Below, in pieces: positions 27,753 through 35,895 of a stretch of DNA of 64,000 nucleotides (position 1 is its first letter; each line of letters opens with the position of its first letter). The notes beneath the pieces are model-generated. The model saw only the letters and a program-made list of their open reading frames with translations. It was not told the origin of the DNA and searched no databases. Location of the stretch: contig JAMCUS010000013.1 in the NCBI GenBank assembly GCA_023379385.1, positions 1 through 64,000 of the forward strand, written 5' to 3'. The position numbers and the translations under genes were made by a program. Origin of the DNA: Thermoplasmatota archaeon (lineage in GTDB: Archaea; Thermoplasmatota; Thermoplasmata; Lutacidiplasmatales; JAMCUS01).

Positions 27753-28286
27753 ATGTCGTCAACATTTGTACCGCCTCCAAGTGGACCTAACCAGAATATG
27801 GCTCCACCTGCGGGAGGTCAACCAGGATTTGGATCGTTTCAACCACAACCGCTAGGTGTGGGTATGTATGGAATGCCTCAGCAATTGCAACCGATTCCCA
27901 GTAAACCACTGGGAGAAAGGGTATTTGGAGACACTGTAGGATTCATATGGTATCTATTCTTCTTTGTATGTATGGTGGTAGCAAGTATAATAATTCCAGT
28001 TAGCCTTATACCTGTCAATGTTACTGTGAATCATATTACATACAGAAGTGTATTATCCATAGATGGTTTCTATGTGGGGCTGGTGATACTGTTATTAGGG
28101 TTCAGTTTTCTTATATTCTACATGTTTGGTTCTGCTATATACAGAATTGAGCAACAGATGGATTTTAGAAAATCTCTAATGAGAACAGCTACTATAGTAC
28201 TTATTCTCTCAATTGCAATGTTGATTGTCTATATCTTGGTATCTGGGTCTACAATCAGTATAGCTCTTACACAGGCATTGCCATAA
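27753..28286 (+). CDS. Membrane protein with Pro/Gly-rich N-terminal tail
   Basis: 177 residues; family not recognised. The first 55 residues are low complexity (PPPSGPNQNM, GGQPGFGSFQPQ, GMYGMPQQLQ), like the C-terminal tail of the sedolisin just upstream. Three TM segments follow: VGFIWYLFFFVCMVVASIIIP, FYVGLVILLLGFSFLIFYMF and TATIVLILSIAMLIVYILV. It is 100 bp downstream of the protease gene on the same strand. It may help anchor, export or regulate the protease; that is inference from position and shared tail composition. Confidence 0.65.
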   Translation: MSSTFVPPPSGPNQNMAPPAGGQPGFGSFQPQPLGVGMYGMPQQLQPIPSKPLGERVFGDTVGFIWYLFFFVCMVVASIIIPVSLIPVNVTVNHITYRSVLSIDGFYVGLVILLLGFSFLIFYMFGSAIYRIEQQMDFRKSLMRTATIVLILSIAMLIVYILVSGSTISIALTQALP

Positions 28287-28339
28287 CCTTTTTATTATAA
28301 TATTTGTAATTATTTCGTTCTTTTGTGAGGGTTCGATAT

Positions 28340-29245
28340 ATGAGTGAGATTTGTCCATACTGCCACGCACCTGTTCAGGATAACACTTCAAAGTGTACCT
28401 ACTGTTTAAAGCCAATAGATAGATGTATTTTATGTCATGCACCCATTGTACCTGAATCCACCGTATGTAGCCTTTGCGGAGGTTTTCCACTGCCCGAACC
28501 CAGGCTAAATATGAATGTATGGGTGGAAGGCGGTGTGTACCTTGATGAGTATGGTGTAATAATGGTTCACCTCTCAAATACAGGCAATAATCCTACCAGT
28601 GTTTCTATACATATTGCTGCTGATAAAGGTATTGATCCTATCAAATTTGACGATAATATTGAAAGTCTGCATCCGGGTATGGGTGTAGAGAGAAGCTATA
28701 AATTCAAAATTACTGAAATTACCAGAATCACATTCAAGGATATAACCGCTACATACATCCATAGAGACGGCGGAAAGGATACATTGAAATTGCAGCCATT
28801 TACATTCGAATCGTATGGTAGACCTGTAGTAAATATTGATTTTAATAAAAAGGAAGTGGATCTAAAACTTGGTGAAGTGAATAAGATTTATTTTAATGTA
28901 TTGAATAACGGAACTGAGAAAGTAGGCAAAATGAATATATTTATTAATATATCCCCATCCATAGAGGTAACAAATAAAGAACTTATAGTAACAGATATAG
29001 ATATTGGTGATATGCGAACAGGTTTTTTTGAATTAAAACCGTTATTTACAGGCAAATATCTGTGTGAATACGCTGCTACATACACAGGAGATTTAAATAA
29101 ACCAGTTAGTTCAAATATATTTCAGCATCCATCTGTTAACATTTTACTTATTGTTAACGATACACGTAACCTGGAATCTGTTTCAGATGTAAAACCATCC
29201 AGGAAAAGAAAAAAGGATTCAGAGGTGGTTAAAAATGGTACATAG
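28340..29245 (+). CDS. Double zinc-ribbon protein with beta-sandwich repeats
   Basis: 301 residues from ATG 28340 (gtgagg SD). Two N-terminal zinc ribbons (CPYCHAP...CTYC, then CILCHAP...CSLCGG) are followed by two domains of about 110 residues that look like CARDB/IgG-like beta sandwiches (VHLSNTGNNPTSVSIHI; IYFNVLNNGTEKVGKMNIFI). It ends in a basic tail (KPSRKRKKDS). No signal peptide or TM is seen, so the sandwich domains appear cytoplasmic, or export is by an unseen route. The last 11 bp overlap the next small zinc-finger gene. It sits in the protease gene block; function unknown. Confidence 0.7.
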   Translation: MSEICPYCHAPVQDNTSKCTYCLKPIDRCILCHAPIVPESTVCSLCGGFPLPEPRLNMNVWVEGGVYLDEYGVIMVHLSNTGNNPTSVSIHIAADKGIDPIKFDDNIESLHPGMGVERSYKFKITEITRITFKDITATYIHRDGGKDTLKLQPFTFESYGRPVVNIDFNKKEVDLKLGEVNKIYFNVLNNGTEKVGKMNIFINISPSIEVTNKELIVTDIDIGDMRTGFFELKPLFTGKYLCEYAATYTGDLNKPVSSNIFQHPSVNILLIVNDTRNLESVSDVKPSRKRKKDSEVVKNGT

Positions 29246-29465
29246 AAATGCTCCTGTAATGGATAAAAAAGATAAAAAATGTGATGTTAAAGATTGTGAA
29301 AACGAAGCAGTCAGATCCTTTTCTATGTCTAATGTAAAAGATATCTTCAGTAATTTCAAAGACGGAAATGTAAAGCATGTAAATTTATGCAAAGAACATT
29401 ACAAAGTTTATCATAAAAAAACAAAAGAGGATAGAAAACTGGATCATCTCAGATGGGCACATTAA
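29235..29465 (+). CDS. Small Cys/His (putative zinc-binding) protein
   Basis: 76 residues with start supported by gaggtgg five bases upstream. Ligand pattern C-x4-C (CDVKDC) then C-x2-H (CKEHY), a treble-clef-like arrangement found in many small archaeal proteins. Very basic (DKKDKKCDVKD, HKKTKEDRKLDH), so nucleic-acid or ribosome contact is possible. It overlaps the double zinc-ribbon gene by 11 bp and ends the plus-strand block. No specific function can be given. Confidence 0.65.
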   Translation: MVHRNAPVMDKKDKKCDVKDCENEAVRSFSMSNVKDIFSNFKDGNVKHVNLCKEHYKVYHKKTKEDRKLDHLRWAH

Positions 29466-29503
29466 TCTATAAATAAAAATTAAAAAGTTTTATTAAAAAG
29501 TGT

Positions 29504-30742
29504 TCATCTTTTTTTGTCGCTGTCTGGTTTTTTCTCAACCTCTTCGTCACTCTCTTTTTTGGGGTTCACTTTGCTTTCTGCAGGTTTCTTTTTATATATT
29601 GTCATTATGATGATGACTGATATGGCAAGTATCAATATTACTGCGAGAATAAGGTACATTGTTGCAGTTCCAGAAAATCCATTGCTGGATGTTGAAGGTG
29701 TGGTGGAAGATGATGGTGTGCTATAAGACTGGGATGAAATCGTTACCGGTATGAACGACGGACTTATGGACTTGGCCAGCAGTGTTTCCCCTTCGTACCC
29801 CTGCCATACAGCCAGTGCAAAATAGTATGTATCTCCTGTTGTAAAGGTGGGAACGTATGCAGACTCTCCTGATTCTGGAGCAAAATCTCTCACATATTCT
29901 ACAACCCATTTGCCGTTTGACCACTGTGCACCTACATGTATATTGAATGGATTTACATTTGAGGTTCCAGGAAGAGATGAATACCACATACTATCGTTGC
30001 CTATCTGATACATGTTTGTATAGTTGGTATACAGAGGAAGTGCAAAACTGGAAGTTGGTTTGTATGGCACACCCGAAGCACTCTCATTCATCCAGAAATT
30101 AAATCCTTTATCATTCGTAGAATTATCCGTTGCACCAGCAATCCATTCCCATATATTTGCACTTCCGGATGATAAAGACCCTCCTGCTCCAGGTCCCTTC
30201 GGTCCACCGATTGTCATAACATCACTCGCTGATGTTCCATTACCGTTAAACCACATTATTGCCGCTCTATCTGGATAATAATACGTAGAATTGCTGTAAA
30301 ATCCAGCTGCATCACCGCTCTGATATGCTTTCGCTTCCTGTGCCCTGTTGGGGCCAACTATTTTCGTTCCGTTTTTTAATAGAAGTATCTGAGGATTTCC
30401 GCCAATAGCTGCGGATTCCATGTAGCTGGGATGTGTATCATTCCATTCTTCCAGTACAAATATAGCGGTTCCGTTATTAGCCATTTTAACAGAAACACTT
30501 TTTGTATGCCCACCACCTGTTACGGTGGCAATTAATCCAACCTGCATTGCTGGAATACTACTCCAGAAACTTTCTGAACCAGGACTGGCCAGATTGGGTG
30601 TCGCATTCACATAGTAAGCAGTTAAACCACTGCCGTTTGTCTGTGCGTTAACAATATTGATTACCTGAAATATACCTGCAGATATTATGACTATTGATAG
30701 CAATGCTACCATAATCTTTTCAATTTTACTAAGCCTGTACAT
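29504..30742 (-). CDS. CbsA-like/ethylbenzene-dehydrogenase-type haem-binding surface protein
   Basis: 412 residues: an N-terminal signal/TM (IMVALLSIVIISAGIFQVI), an extracellular domain of about 300 residues, a Thr/Ser-Pro linker (SYSTPSSSTTPSTSS), a TM (TMYLILAVILILAISVIIIM) and a Lys/Glu tail. The domain shows the EB_dh/DOMON-like pattern: FWSSIPAMQVGL at the start, AIFVLEEWND, the central NIWEWIAGATD, and KWVVEYVRDF near the end. In Sulfolobales the related CbsA is a glycosylated outer-facing b-type cytochrome linked to a Rieske/cytochrome b complex; such a complex is encoded 9 kb away (39.3-41.7 kb). Candidate axial Met/His residues cannot be fixed by eye. Confidence 0.75.
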   Translation of the reverse strand: MYRLSKIEKIMVALLSIVIISAGIFQVINIVNAQTNGSGLTAYYVNATPNLASPGSESFWSSIPAMQVGLIATVTGGGHTKSVSVKMANNGTAIFVLEEWNDTHPSYMESAAIGGNPQILLLKNGTKIVGPNRAQEAKAYQSGDAAGFYSNSTYYYPDRAAIMWFNGNGTSASDVMTIGGPKGPGAGGSLSSGSANIWEWIAGATDNSTNDKGFNFWMNESASGVPYKPTSSFALPLYTNYTNMYQIGNDSMWYSSLPGTSNVNPFNIHVGAQWSNGKWVVEYVRDFAPESGESAYVPTFTTGDTYYFALAVWQGYEGETLLAKSISPSFIPVTISSQSYSTPSSSTTPSTSSNGFSGTATMYLILAVILILAISVIIIMTIYKKKPAESKVNPKKESDEEVEKKPDSDKKR

Positions 30743-30971
30743 CTTTAATCACCACACTCCGCAGATTTTACATCTTTCATTAAACAGCAATCTATAACAA
30801 AGCTCTCTTTGTTGTATTCATTATCCATATTTTACTCACCAAAACAGGTTTATACCTAAATCTAATAAATGTATTATGTATTTAAAAAATATACGGAATA
30901 TACAGCATTATATTGTAATATCTATGTATTAATTCAAACAATTTATAAATAGATGGTAAATATTATATATA

Positions 30972-32375
30972 TTAAATGGAGCTGACTTTCACCATGAATG
31001 ATGCTATCAGTGAAAGCAGTGAAAACAGAGCTCCTGTTAAAAAAATATATTTATAAGATATCCATGCTGGTAAAAGAATTGGTGCAGCATATATATTTGG
31101 AATGTATTGATATTGCCAGTATATTAACAGTAATGCTGCTATTGTTCCGCCCATTACTCCGCCCATTGTTCTGAAAAGAATATTGAAAGAGGTTCCACTG
31201 CTAACCCTTTCAGAAGGTAGCGAAATTGTTAAAAGATTTATAGAACCGACCAGGCCAAAAGATAGGCCACATGATATGATGGATATTGATATTATCAAAA
31301 AAGGCAGTACCCCCATAGTTGCAGCAAGAGAAATATAACCAAACATGGACAATATAGATCCGTATACAAGTACCTTTTTCTGACCGATTCTTTTAATCAA
31401 AATAGCTGATAAGGGCGCTGCAAAAAGCATTGCAATACTGTATGGTGCGATGATCAATCCGGCATAAAAATATGAAAAGCTATAACCAACCGGAACTGGA
31501 TCTATGAGGAGAAAGATCAATGGTTGATAAAGTATGAATTGTATGATACCTAAAAATATTGCAATAACATTACTGGCAAAAACATTTCTGTTGGATAAAA
31601 TATTAATTTCAATAAGCGGATGAGATTGCACAAGTGCGTATATGATAAACATTATAAAAGAGGCAACGGAAAGAATAAGCAATGATATCACTGTAAAATT
31701 ATATATCCCTACAGCGGGCAAAAATCCCATAGCAACTACAAAATATATCATGCTCAAAGTTAGAAAGGTTATGCTCAAAAAATCAAATTTTTCTTTTTTT
31801 TCAGGTGTGTCTTTTTTTATTTCCTTAAAAACAAGTATCAGCGATATGATAACGAAGGGGGCAATCGTATGATAACTCCACTGCCAATTTAAATTTTGAA
31901 CTATGTCAGAACCCACAATAATGCCCACAGACGCTCCCAATGCAAACATAGCACTCAGTACCCCCTGTGTTAATGGTAGCATCTCTTTATTATAGTAATC
32001 CGCTAAAATTGCATAGGATAATGGAAAAACTGCAGCACCTATTCCCTGTACACCTCTCAAAAATATAAGGATATAGAACTGGTTTGTAAATCCACTCAAC
32101 GATACAGAAAATGAATATATGAGTAAGGCAAGCATCAGCATTTTTTTCTTTCCATAGATTTCACCGAGTTTACCGAACACAGGCATGGATATTGTAGCAA
32201 CCAAAAGATATATTGTTATAATCCATGAAATTATTACCATATTTACAGAATAATTGAGTTCTGAAAAGATCTGGGGTAATGCAGGAATCATCATTGCTTC
32301 AACGTACATAACTATAAATGACGTAAAACTAAGAACTCCTAGAATTTTGTATGAATATTTTCTTGTCTGTTTCAC
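30972..32375 (-). CDS. MFS multidrug exporter, 14-TM DHA2 type
   Basis: 467 residues with about 14 hydrophobic segments, the size of EmrB/QacA drug:H+ antiporters. Motif A between TM2 and TM3 appears as GKLGEIYGKKKMLM; motif C in TM5 as YNKEMLPLTQGVLSAMFALGAS-like G-x-x-x-G spacing. The N terminus is short and basic. It is monocistronic and divergent from tatA. Substrate unknown. Confidence 0.88.
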   Translation of the reverse strand: MKQTRKYSYKILGVLSFTSFIVMYVEAMMIPALPQIFSELNYSVNMVIISWIITIYLLVATISMPVFGKLGEIYGKKKMLMLALLIYSFSVSLSGFTNQFYILIFLRGVQGIGAAVFPLSYAILADYYNKEMLPLTQGVLSAMFALGASVGIIVGSDIVQNLNWQWSYHTIAPFVIISLILVFKEIKKDTPEKKEKFDFLSITFLTLSMIYFVVAMGFLPAVGIYNFTVISLLILSVASFIMFIIYALVQSHPLIEINILSNRNVFASNVIAIFLGIIQFILYQPLIFLLIDPVPVGYSFSYFYAGLIIAPYSIAMLFAAPLSAILIKRIGQKKVLVYGSILSMFGYISLAATMGVLPFLIISISIISCGLSFGLVGSINLLTISLPSERVSSGTSFNILFRTMGGVMGGTIAALLLIYWQYQYIPNIYAAPILLPAWISYKYIFLTGALFSLLSLIASFMVKVSSI

Positions 32376-32574
32376 ATCGTAGTAGATATAATTGCATCTA
32401 TTTAACTATTTAATATTGGTACTATAACAATTGATTCCAATAGAATAATTATCAATCCATTATTCAACATTTAATTTAAATATTTACGTGGTACTTACAT
32501 TAACTTAAATATATGCTATTATTGACAATATGTAGGCAAAATATTTAAAATAATAATTGCATCTCTTTATTGAT

Positions 32575-32643
32575 ATGTTGGTTAACTATTATGCAGAGGA
32601 TTGGTTTGATATGATGTTTTACCGGTATATGATGGGTGATTAA
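32575..32643 (+). CDS. Possible 22-codon leader peptide before tatA
   Basis: A short frame (MLVNYYAEDWFDMMFYRYMM then GD) ends in a TAA whose last base is immediately followed by the tatA ATG; its final codons contain the gggtgat SD of tatA. It could be a translated leader that couples to tatA, or chance. No homology can be claimed. Confidence 0.25.
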   Translation: MLVNYYAEDWFDMMFYRYMMGD

Positions 32644-32817
32644 ATGATTGGAAGCATTAATGATTGGATAATACTTATTGTTGTTGCTCTTCTTCTATTT
32701 GGTGGAGCAAAAAAGATACCTGAATTCGCAAAATCTCTGGGAAGGGCAATGGGTGAATTTAAAAAAGGACAGAAAGAGATAGAAGATGAATTAAAAAAGG
32801 GTATTGAGTCAAAATAG
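32644..32817 (+). CDS. tatA: Twin-arginine translocase subunit TatA
   Basis: 57 residues. One N-terminal TM (DWIILIVVALLLFGGAKKIP) with the conserved F-G-x-x-K-x-P hinge, then an amphipathic helix (FAKSLGRAMGEFKKG) and a charged tail: complete TatA architecture. It forms the pore-side component for export of folded, cofactor-bearing proteins. The gggtgat SD overlaps the end of the preceding short frame. tatC follows after 20 bp. A likely client in this window is the Rieske protein with its SRRKFLK signal. Confidence 0.93.
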   Translation: MIGSINDWIILIVVALLLFGGAKKIPEFAKSLGRAMGEFKKGQKEIEDELKKGIESK

Positions 32818-32837
32818 ATGTAATGGTGTTATGAGAT

Positions 32838-33620
32838 GTGGGGCTGATGGGTTTTGGAAACATTATAGAGGACATTGATAAATTTACATCCATTCTGAAA
32901 AAAATAATTTTTATTTTTGCATCGTTTTTTTTATTTATAATATTCTTCAGCTATAAGGTTATACGGGTTGATGGAATTTCTTTATATTATCCATATCCTG
33001 ATTTTTTTCACAGCTTTTCTATCTCCTTTTTTCTATTTATAAAATCCAGTACATTACCACCAACAATAATTCTTTTAAATCTAAACCCTTTTGACATGTT
33101 ATACGTAGATTTATATTCAGCATTATTCCTTTCTGTTGCCCTTTCCTTCCCACTTATATTATACATAATTTTATCCTATCTGTTTCCTGCTTTGTATCAA
33201 AAAGAACGAAGATTGATCCTGTTTGTTATAGGTCCATCCGTATTCCTGTTCCTTCTCGGGTCTTTATTCGCATTTTATATAATATTGCCTCTTCTTTTCA
33301 GGGTTGTAATTATACTGACAAAGAGTTTTGGTGTGGACCCAACCATGAGTGTAAGAAGCTTCCTTTCATTTGTTTTAATGATCCTTCTCACTACCGGTCT
33401 ATCGTTTGAATTACCTGTGATTATAACCTCTTTATCATATTTAAAAATCGTAAGTCCCAATACATGGTTAAAAAACTGGAGGTACGCCATTGTTGGTTCC
33501 TTTTTTATAGCGTTATTAATTTCACCCGGAGCTACTGGAGGGTTGATAGAGAGCTTAATAGGCATCGTTTTATCAACTCTCTATCTAATAGGTGCTCTGA
33601 TATCAAAATATCTGTTTTAA
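32838..33620 (+). CDS. tatC: Twin-arginine translocase subunit TatC
   Basis: 260 residues from a GTG with ggtg nine bases upstream (an ATG at 32847 is an alternative). Six hydrophobic segments. TatC hallmarks: ALSFPLILYIILSYLFPALYQKERR before TM3-4, F-x-L-G-S-L-F-A-F-Y, and GLSFELPVIITSLSYLKIVSPNTW followed by K-N-W-R-Y. TatC recognises the twin-arginine signal. The two genes tatA-tatC form the minimal archaeal Tat system. No tatB is expected. Confidence 0.93.
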   Translation: MGLMGFGNIIEDIDKFTSILKKIIFIFASFFLFIIFFSYKVIRVDGISLYYPYPDFFHSFSISFFLFIKSSTLPPTIILLNLNPFDMLYVDLYSALFLSVALSFPLILYIILSYLFPALYQKERRLILFVIGPSVFLFLLGSLFAFYIILPLLFRVVIILTKSFGVDPTMSVRSFLSFVLMILLTTGLSFELPVIITSLSYLKIVSPNTWLKNWRYAIVGSFFIALLISPGATGGLIESLIGIVLSTLYLIGALISKYLF

Positions 33621-33710
33621 CTCTGTCTTTATCGATGTATACCTGAATAATTAATATGTATTTATTATTATTTATAATTGTGTGATGAAAATGTTTTTAT
33701 ATGTATAATG

Positions 33711-33739
33711 TATTTGATATATTTGAAGTATATCAAATA
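33711..33739. promoter_or_regulatory. 29-bp operator upstream of the GntR module
   Basis: Perfect inverted repeat TATTTGATATA (33711-33721) and TATATCAAATA (33729-33739), 7-nt spacer, 15 bp before the first ATG (33755) of the small membrane protein/GntR/DUF1648 operon. Size and symmetry suit a dimeric GntR-family repressor, most simply autoregulation by the gene at 34268. Confidence 0.7.
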
Positions 33740-33754
33740 GCACACGGTGGTAAA

Positions 33755-34267
33755 ATGAGAAAGAAGGTTGTTATAGCTGGTCTTATCCTGCTGATAGTAG
33801 GTATTGCCATCATCGTAGCTGGTGGATTTGCATCTCTAGGTATTTCTAAAAAGGGGAATACCATCAATAATATCAAGCCTGGAGAATATGCTACACCTGA
33901 ATTCATTTTTAATGGCAGTTATACTTTAACCATATCTGGAGCACCATCTGATAGTGCTCTGATATACTCGTCTAACTATTCTGTTGTGAATGCAACAAAT
34001 TTTAATAAATATGCAATAAAGCCAGTTAATACTATAAATGGTGTATTAACATACTCTATATCATCTGGTTCGTATTATTTTGTAATATTTTCTTTATCTG
34101 CACCTCATATTACCTATACAGAGATTCCAGTTGGGGCCTCTCTGTATCTATTTGGTATAATAGGGATTGTAGGGATTGCCCTTTTTATAGGTGGAATTAT
34201 AACAGCAATTGCAGGCCTTATCCTCAAAAAAACAAACAGGATACAGAATAACAGAAGAGGTGTGTAA
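33755..34267 (+). CDS. Small membrane protein of the GntR/DUF1648 module
   Basis: 170 residues from ATG 33755 (ggtgg SD). Two TMs (VVIAGLILLIVGIAIIVAGG near the N terminus; LYLFGIIGIVGIALFIGGII near the C terminus) flank an extracellular domain of about 90 residues with several NxS/T sequons. Family not recognised. It is the first gene after the 29-bp operator and ends directly at the GntR ATG. In bacteria YtrA-type GntR genes are transcribed with ABC or membrane proteins, which it would parallel. Confidence 0.7.
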   Translation: MRKKVVIAGLILLIVGIAIIVAGGFASLGISKKGNTINNIKPGEYATPEFIFNGSYTLTISGAPSDSALIYSSNYSVVNATNFNKYAIKPVNTINGVLTYSISSGSYYFVIFSLSAPHITYTEIPVGASLYLFGIIGIVGIALFIGGIITAIAGLILKKTNRIQNNRRGV

Positions 34268-34660
34268 ATGTTCATAACATTACAGATGAATAGTGACGTG
34301 CCTATCTATATGCAGATACACGATCAAATTGTAGAAGGAATTGCATCTGGTAATATTAAGGAGAATACGGTATTACCTTCTGCAAGGAGATTGGCGATGG
34401 ATATCGGAATAAATTTTCATACCGTAAATAAGGCATATACCCTTCTGAAACAGGATGGGTTTATTATAATTTACAGGAAGCGGGCAATCGTCAGGCAATC
34501 AGGTAACACATCTCTGGATTCCGAAGTTATGAAAATGTGGAAAGAGAATGAAAAAAAATTGATATCTGAGGCAATTGCAAGAGGTTTAAGTTACGAAGAG
34601 ATTATGAATCTGTTTAAAAATTTGCTATATTCTATCAAAAAAAATAAAGATGTTATGTGA
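34268..34660 (+). CDS. GntR-family regulator, YtrA subfamily
   Basis: 130 residues, short as in the YtrA group. Winged helix: PIYMQIHDQIVEGIASGNI, then VLPSARRLAMDIGINFHTVN (the recognition helix pattern S-x-R-x-L-A-x-x-x-x-x-N-x-x-T-V-x-x-A) and YTLLKQDGFI. The C-terminal part is only a dimerisation helix pair (ISEAIARGLSYEEIMNLFKN), without a sugar/acid-binding domain. The start codon follows the preceding stop directly, so translation is coupled. It probably binds the inverted repeat at 33711-33739. Confidence 0.88.
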   Translation: MFITLQMNSDVPIYMQIHDQIVEGIASGNIKENTVLPSARRLAMDIGINFHTVNKAYTLLKQDGFIIIYRKRAIVRQSGNTSLDSEVMKMWKENEKKLISEAIARGLSYEEIMNLFKNLLYSIKKNKDVM

Positions 34661-34668
34661 TGATTTAG

Positions 34669-35796
34669 ATGTTGAATTTTCTCTATTTTATATTTGTGTT
34701 TGTATTCGCAATTTTAACCTTAATCTACATGGCTATGCCTGATTTAGTACAGAACACGATTCCTTTTGGTATCAGAATTCCACCGGAGTACATACACAAT
34801 CCATATATTAGAGAAATGAAAAAAATTTTTAGAAAATGGGTGGTCCTGGTGGGTATAACATCAATTATTGTATACACGCTAATGTCAATTACAATAAACA
34901 ATTCAGATACAATAGCCATATTTAACGTTACTCTATTCTCAGTTATTTTCTTCTTTTTTATTATATATTATATAATCCACAAAAAGATAGGTAAAAGAAA
35001 GGTGGAAGAGGGGTGGTACAGTAACAAACCCACATACACATATGCATCCTTAGACATGGATAGAGATAGTGAACTTAAAATATGGGTTGTATTACTACCA
35101 TTCATTATAATTTTTGTTACGATTATTATAGGTATATGGAGGTATCCATCTCTACCTGCAAATTTTCCTGTTCACTATGCAATCAACGGTACTCCAAATG
35201 GATGGATGAGCAAAACGCCGTTTAATGTTTTTCTCATAGTTGTAATAGCATTTCTGGTTAACGTGTTCATAGATCTCCTGATGTATGCTACAGTAATTTA
35301 TTCAAAACGCGATATTGATCCAGCTCACCCATACGTCTCGCAGAAACAGCAGATAAAATTTACAAATATCATGTTTGAATATCTGCAGATTATGCTGGTC
35401 TTTGTAAATGTATCTTTCATGTTTTCAGCTTTTCAGATATGGGGATTAATAGGATCTGACCAATTATCAGTTGTTTTTATTACGATTCCAGTATTTATAG
35501 GTGTTGTGATATTAGTTGCAGCTACATACAAAACAGGTCAGAGTGGGGCAAAGATCGTTATAAATGATACGGGCAAAGATACAAAAAATGGTCATCTGCA
35601 TATAGATGATGATATGTTCTGGATAGGGGGCTTTATATATTATAATAAAGAGGATCCATCAATTTTTGTTGGAAAAAGATTTGGTGTTGGATGGACATTA
35701 AATTTTGGGAATCCCAAAGCGTGGGTGATAATTTTTTTAATTATTCTGTTCATTATAGCTACAACCCTGATGATAATCTTTCACCGAAACATTTAA
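34669..35796 (+). CDS. DUF1648/DUF5808-type membrane protein
   Basis: 375 residues with about eight TMs. The DUF1648 motif region is visible as YPSLPANFPVHYAINGTPNGW. The DUF5808-like C-terminal part reads DDDMFWIGGFIYYNKEDPS...GWTLNFGNPKAW. In Firmicutes these proteins are encoded with YtrA-type GntR regulators and respond to cell-envelope stress; the same pairing here (8 bp after the GntR gene) suggests transfer of a whole bacterial module or a widely shared one. Biochemical role unknown. Confidence 0.85.
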   Translation: MLNFLYFIFVFVFAILTLIYMAMPDLVQNTIPFGIRIPPEYIHNPYIREMKKIFRKWVVLVGITSIIVYTLMSITINNSDTIAIFNVTLFSVIFFFFIIYYIIHKKIGKRKVEEGWYSNKPTYTYASLDMDRDSELKIWVVLLPFIIIFVTIIIGIWRYPSLPANFPVHYAINGTPNGWMSKTPFNVFLIVVIAFLVNVFIDLLMYATVIYSKRDIDPAHPYVSQKQQIKFTNIMFEYLQIMLVFVNVSFMFSAFQIWGLIGSDQLSVVFITIPVFIGVVILVAATYKTGQSGAKIVINDTGKDTKNGHLHIDDDMFWIGGFIYYNKEDPSIFVGKRFGVGWTLNFGNPKAWVIIFLIILFIIATTLMIIFHRNI

Positions 35797-35895
35797 TCTG
35801 CAACTTTGTGAAAAATGTATGCCACTAATAACCTAAACTGTAAACGTTGTTTGAATATTTATCGTCTATATTAATGCAAATTTTTAAAAATGTGC

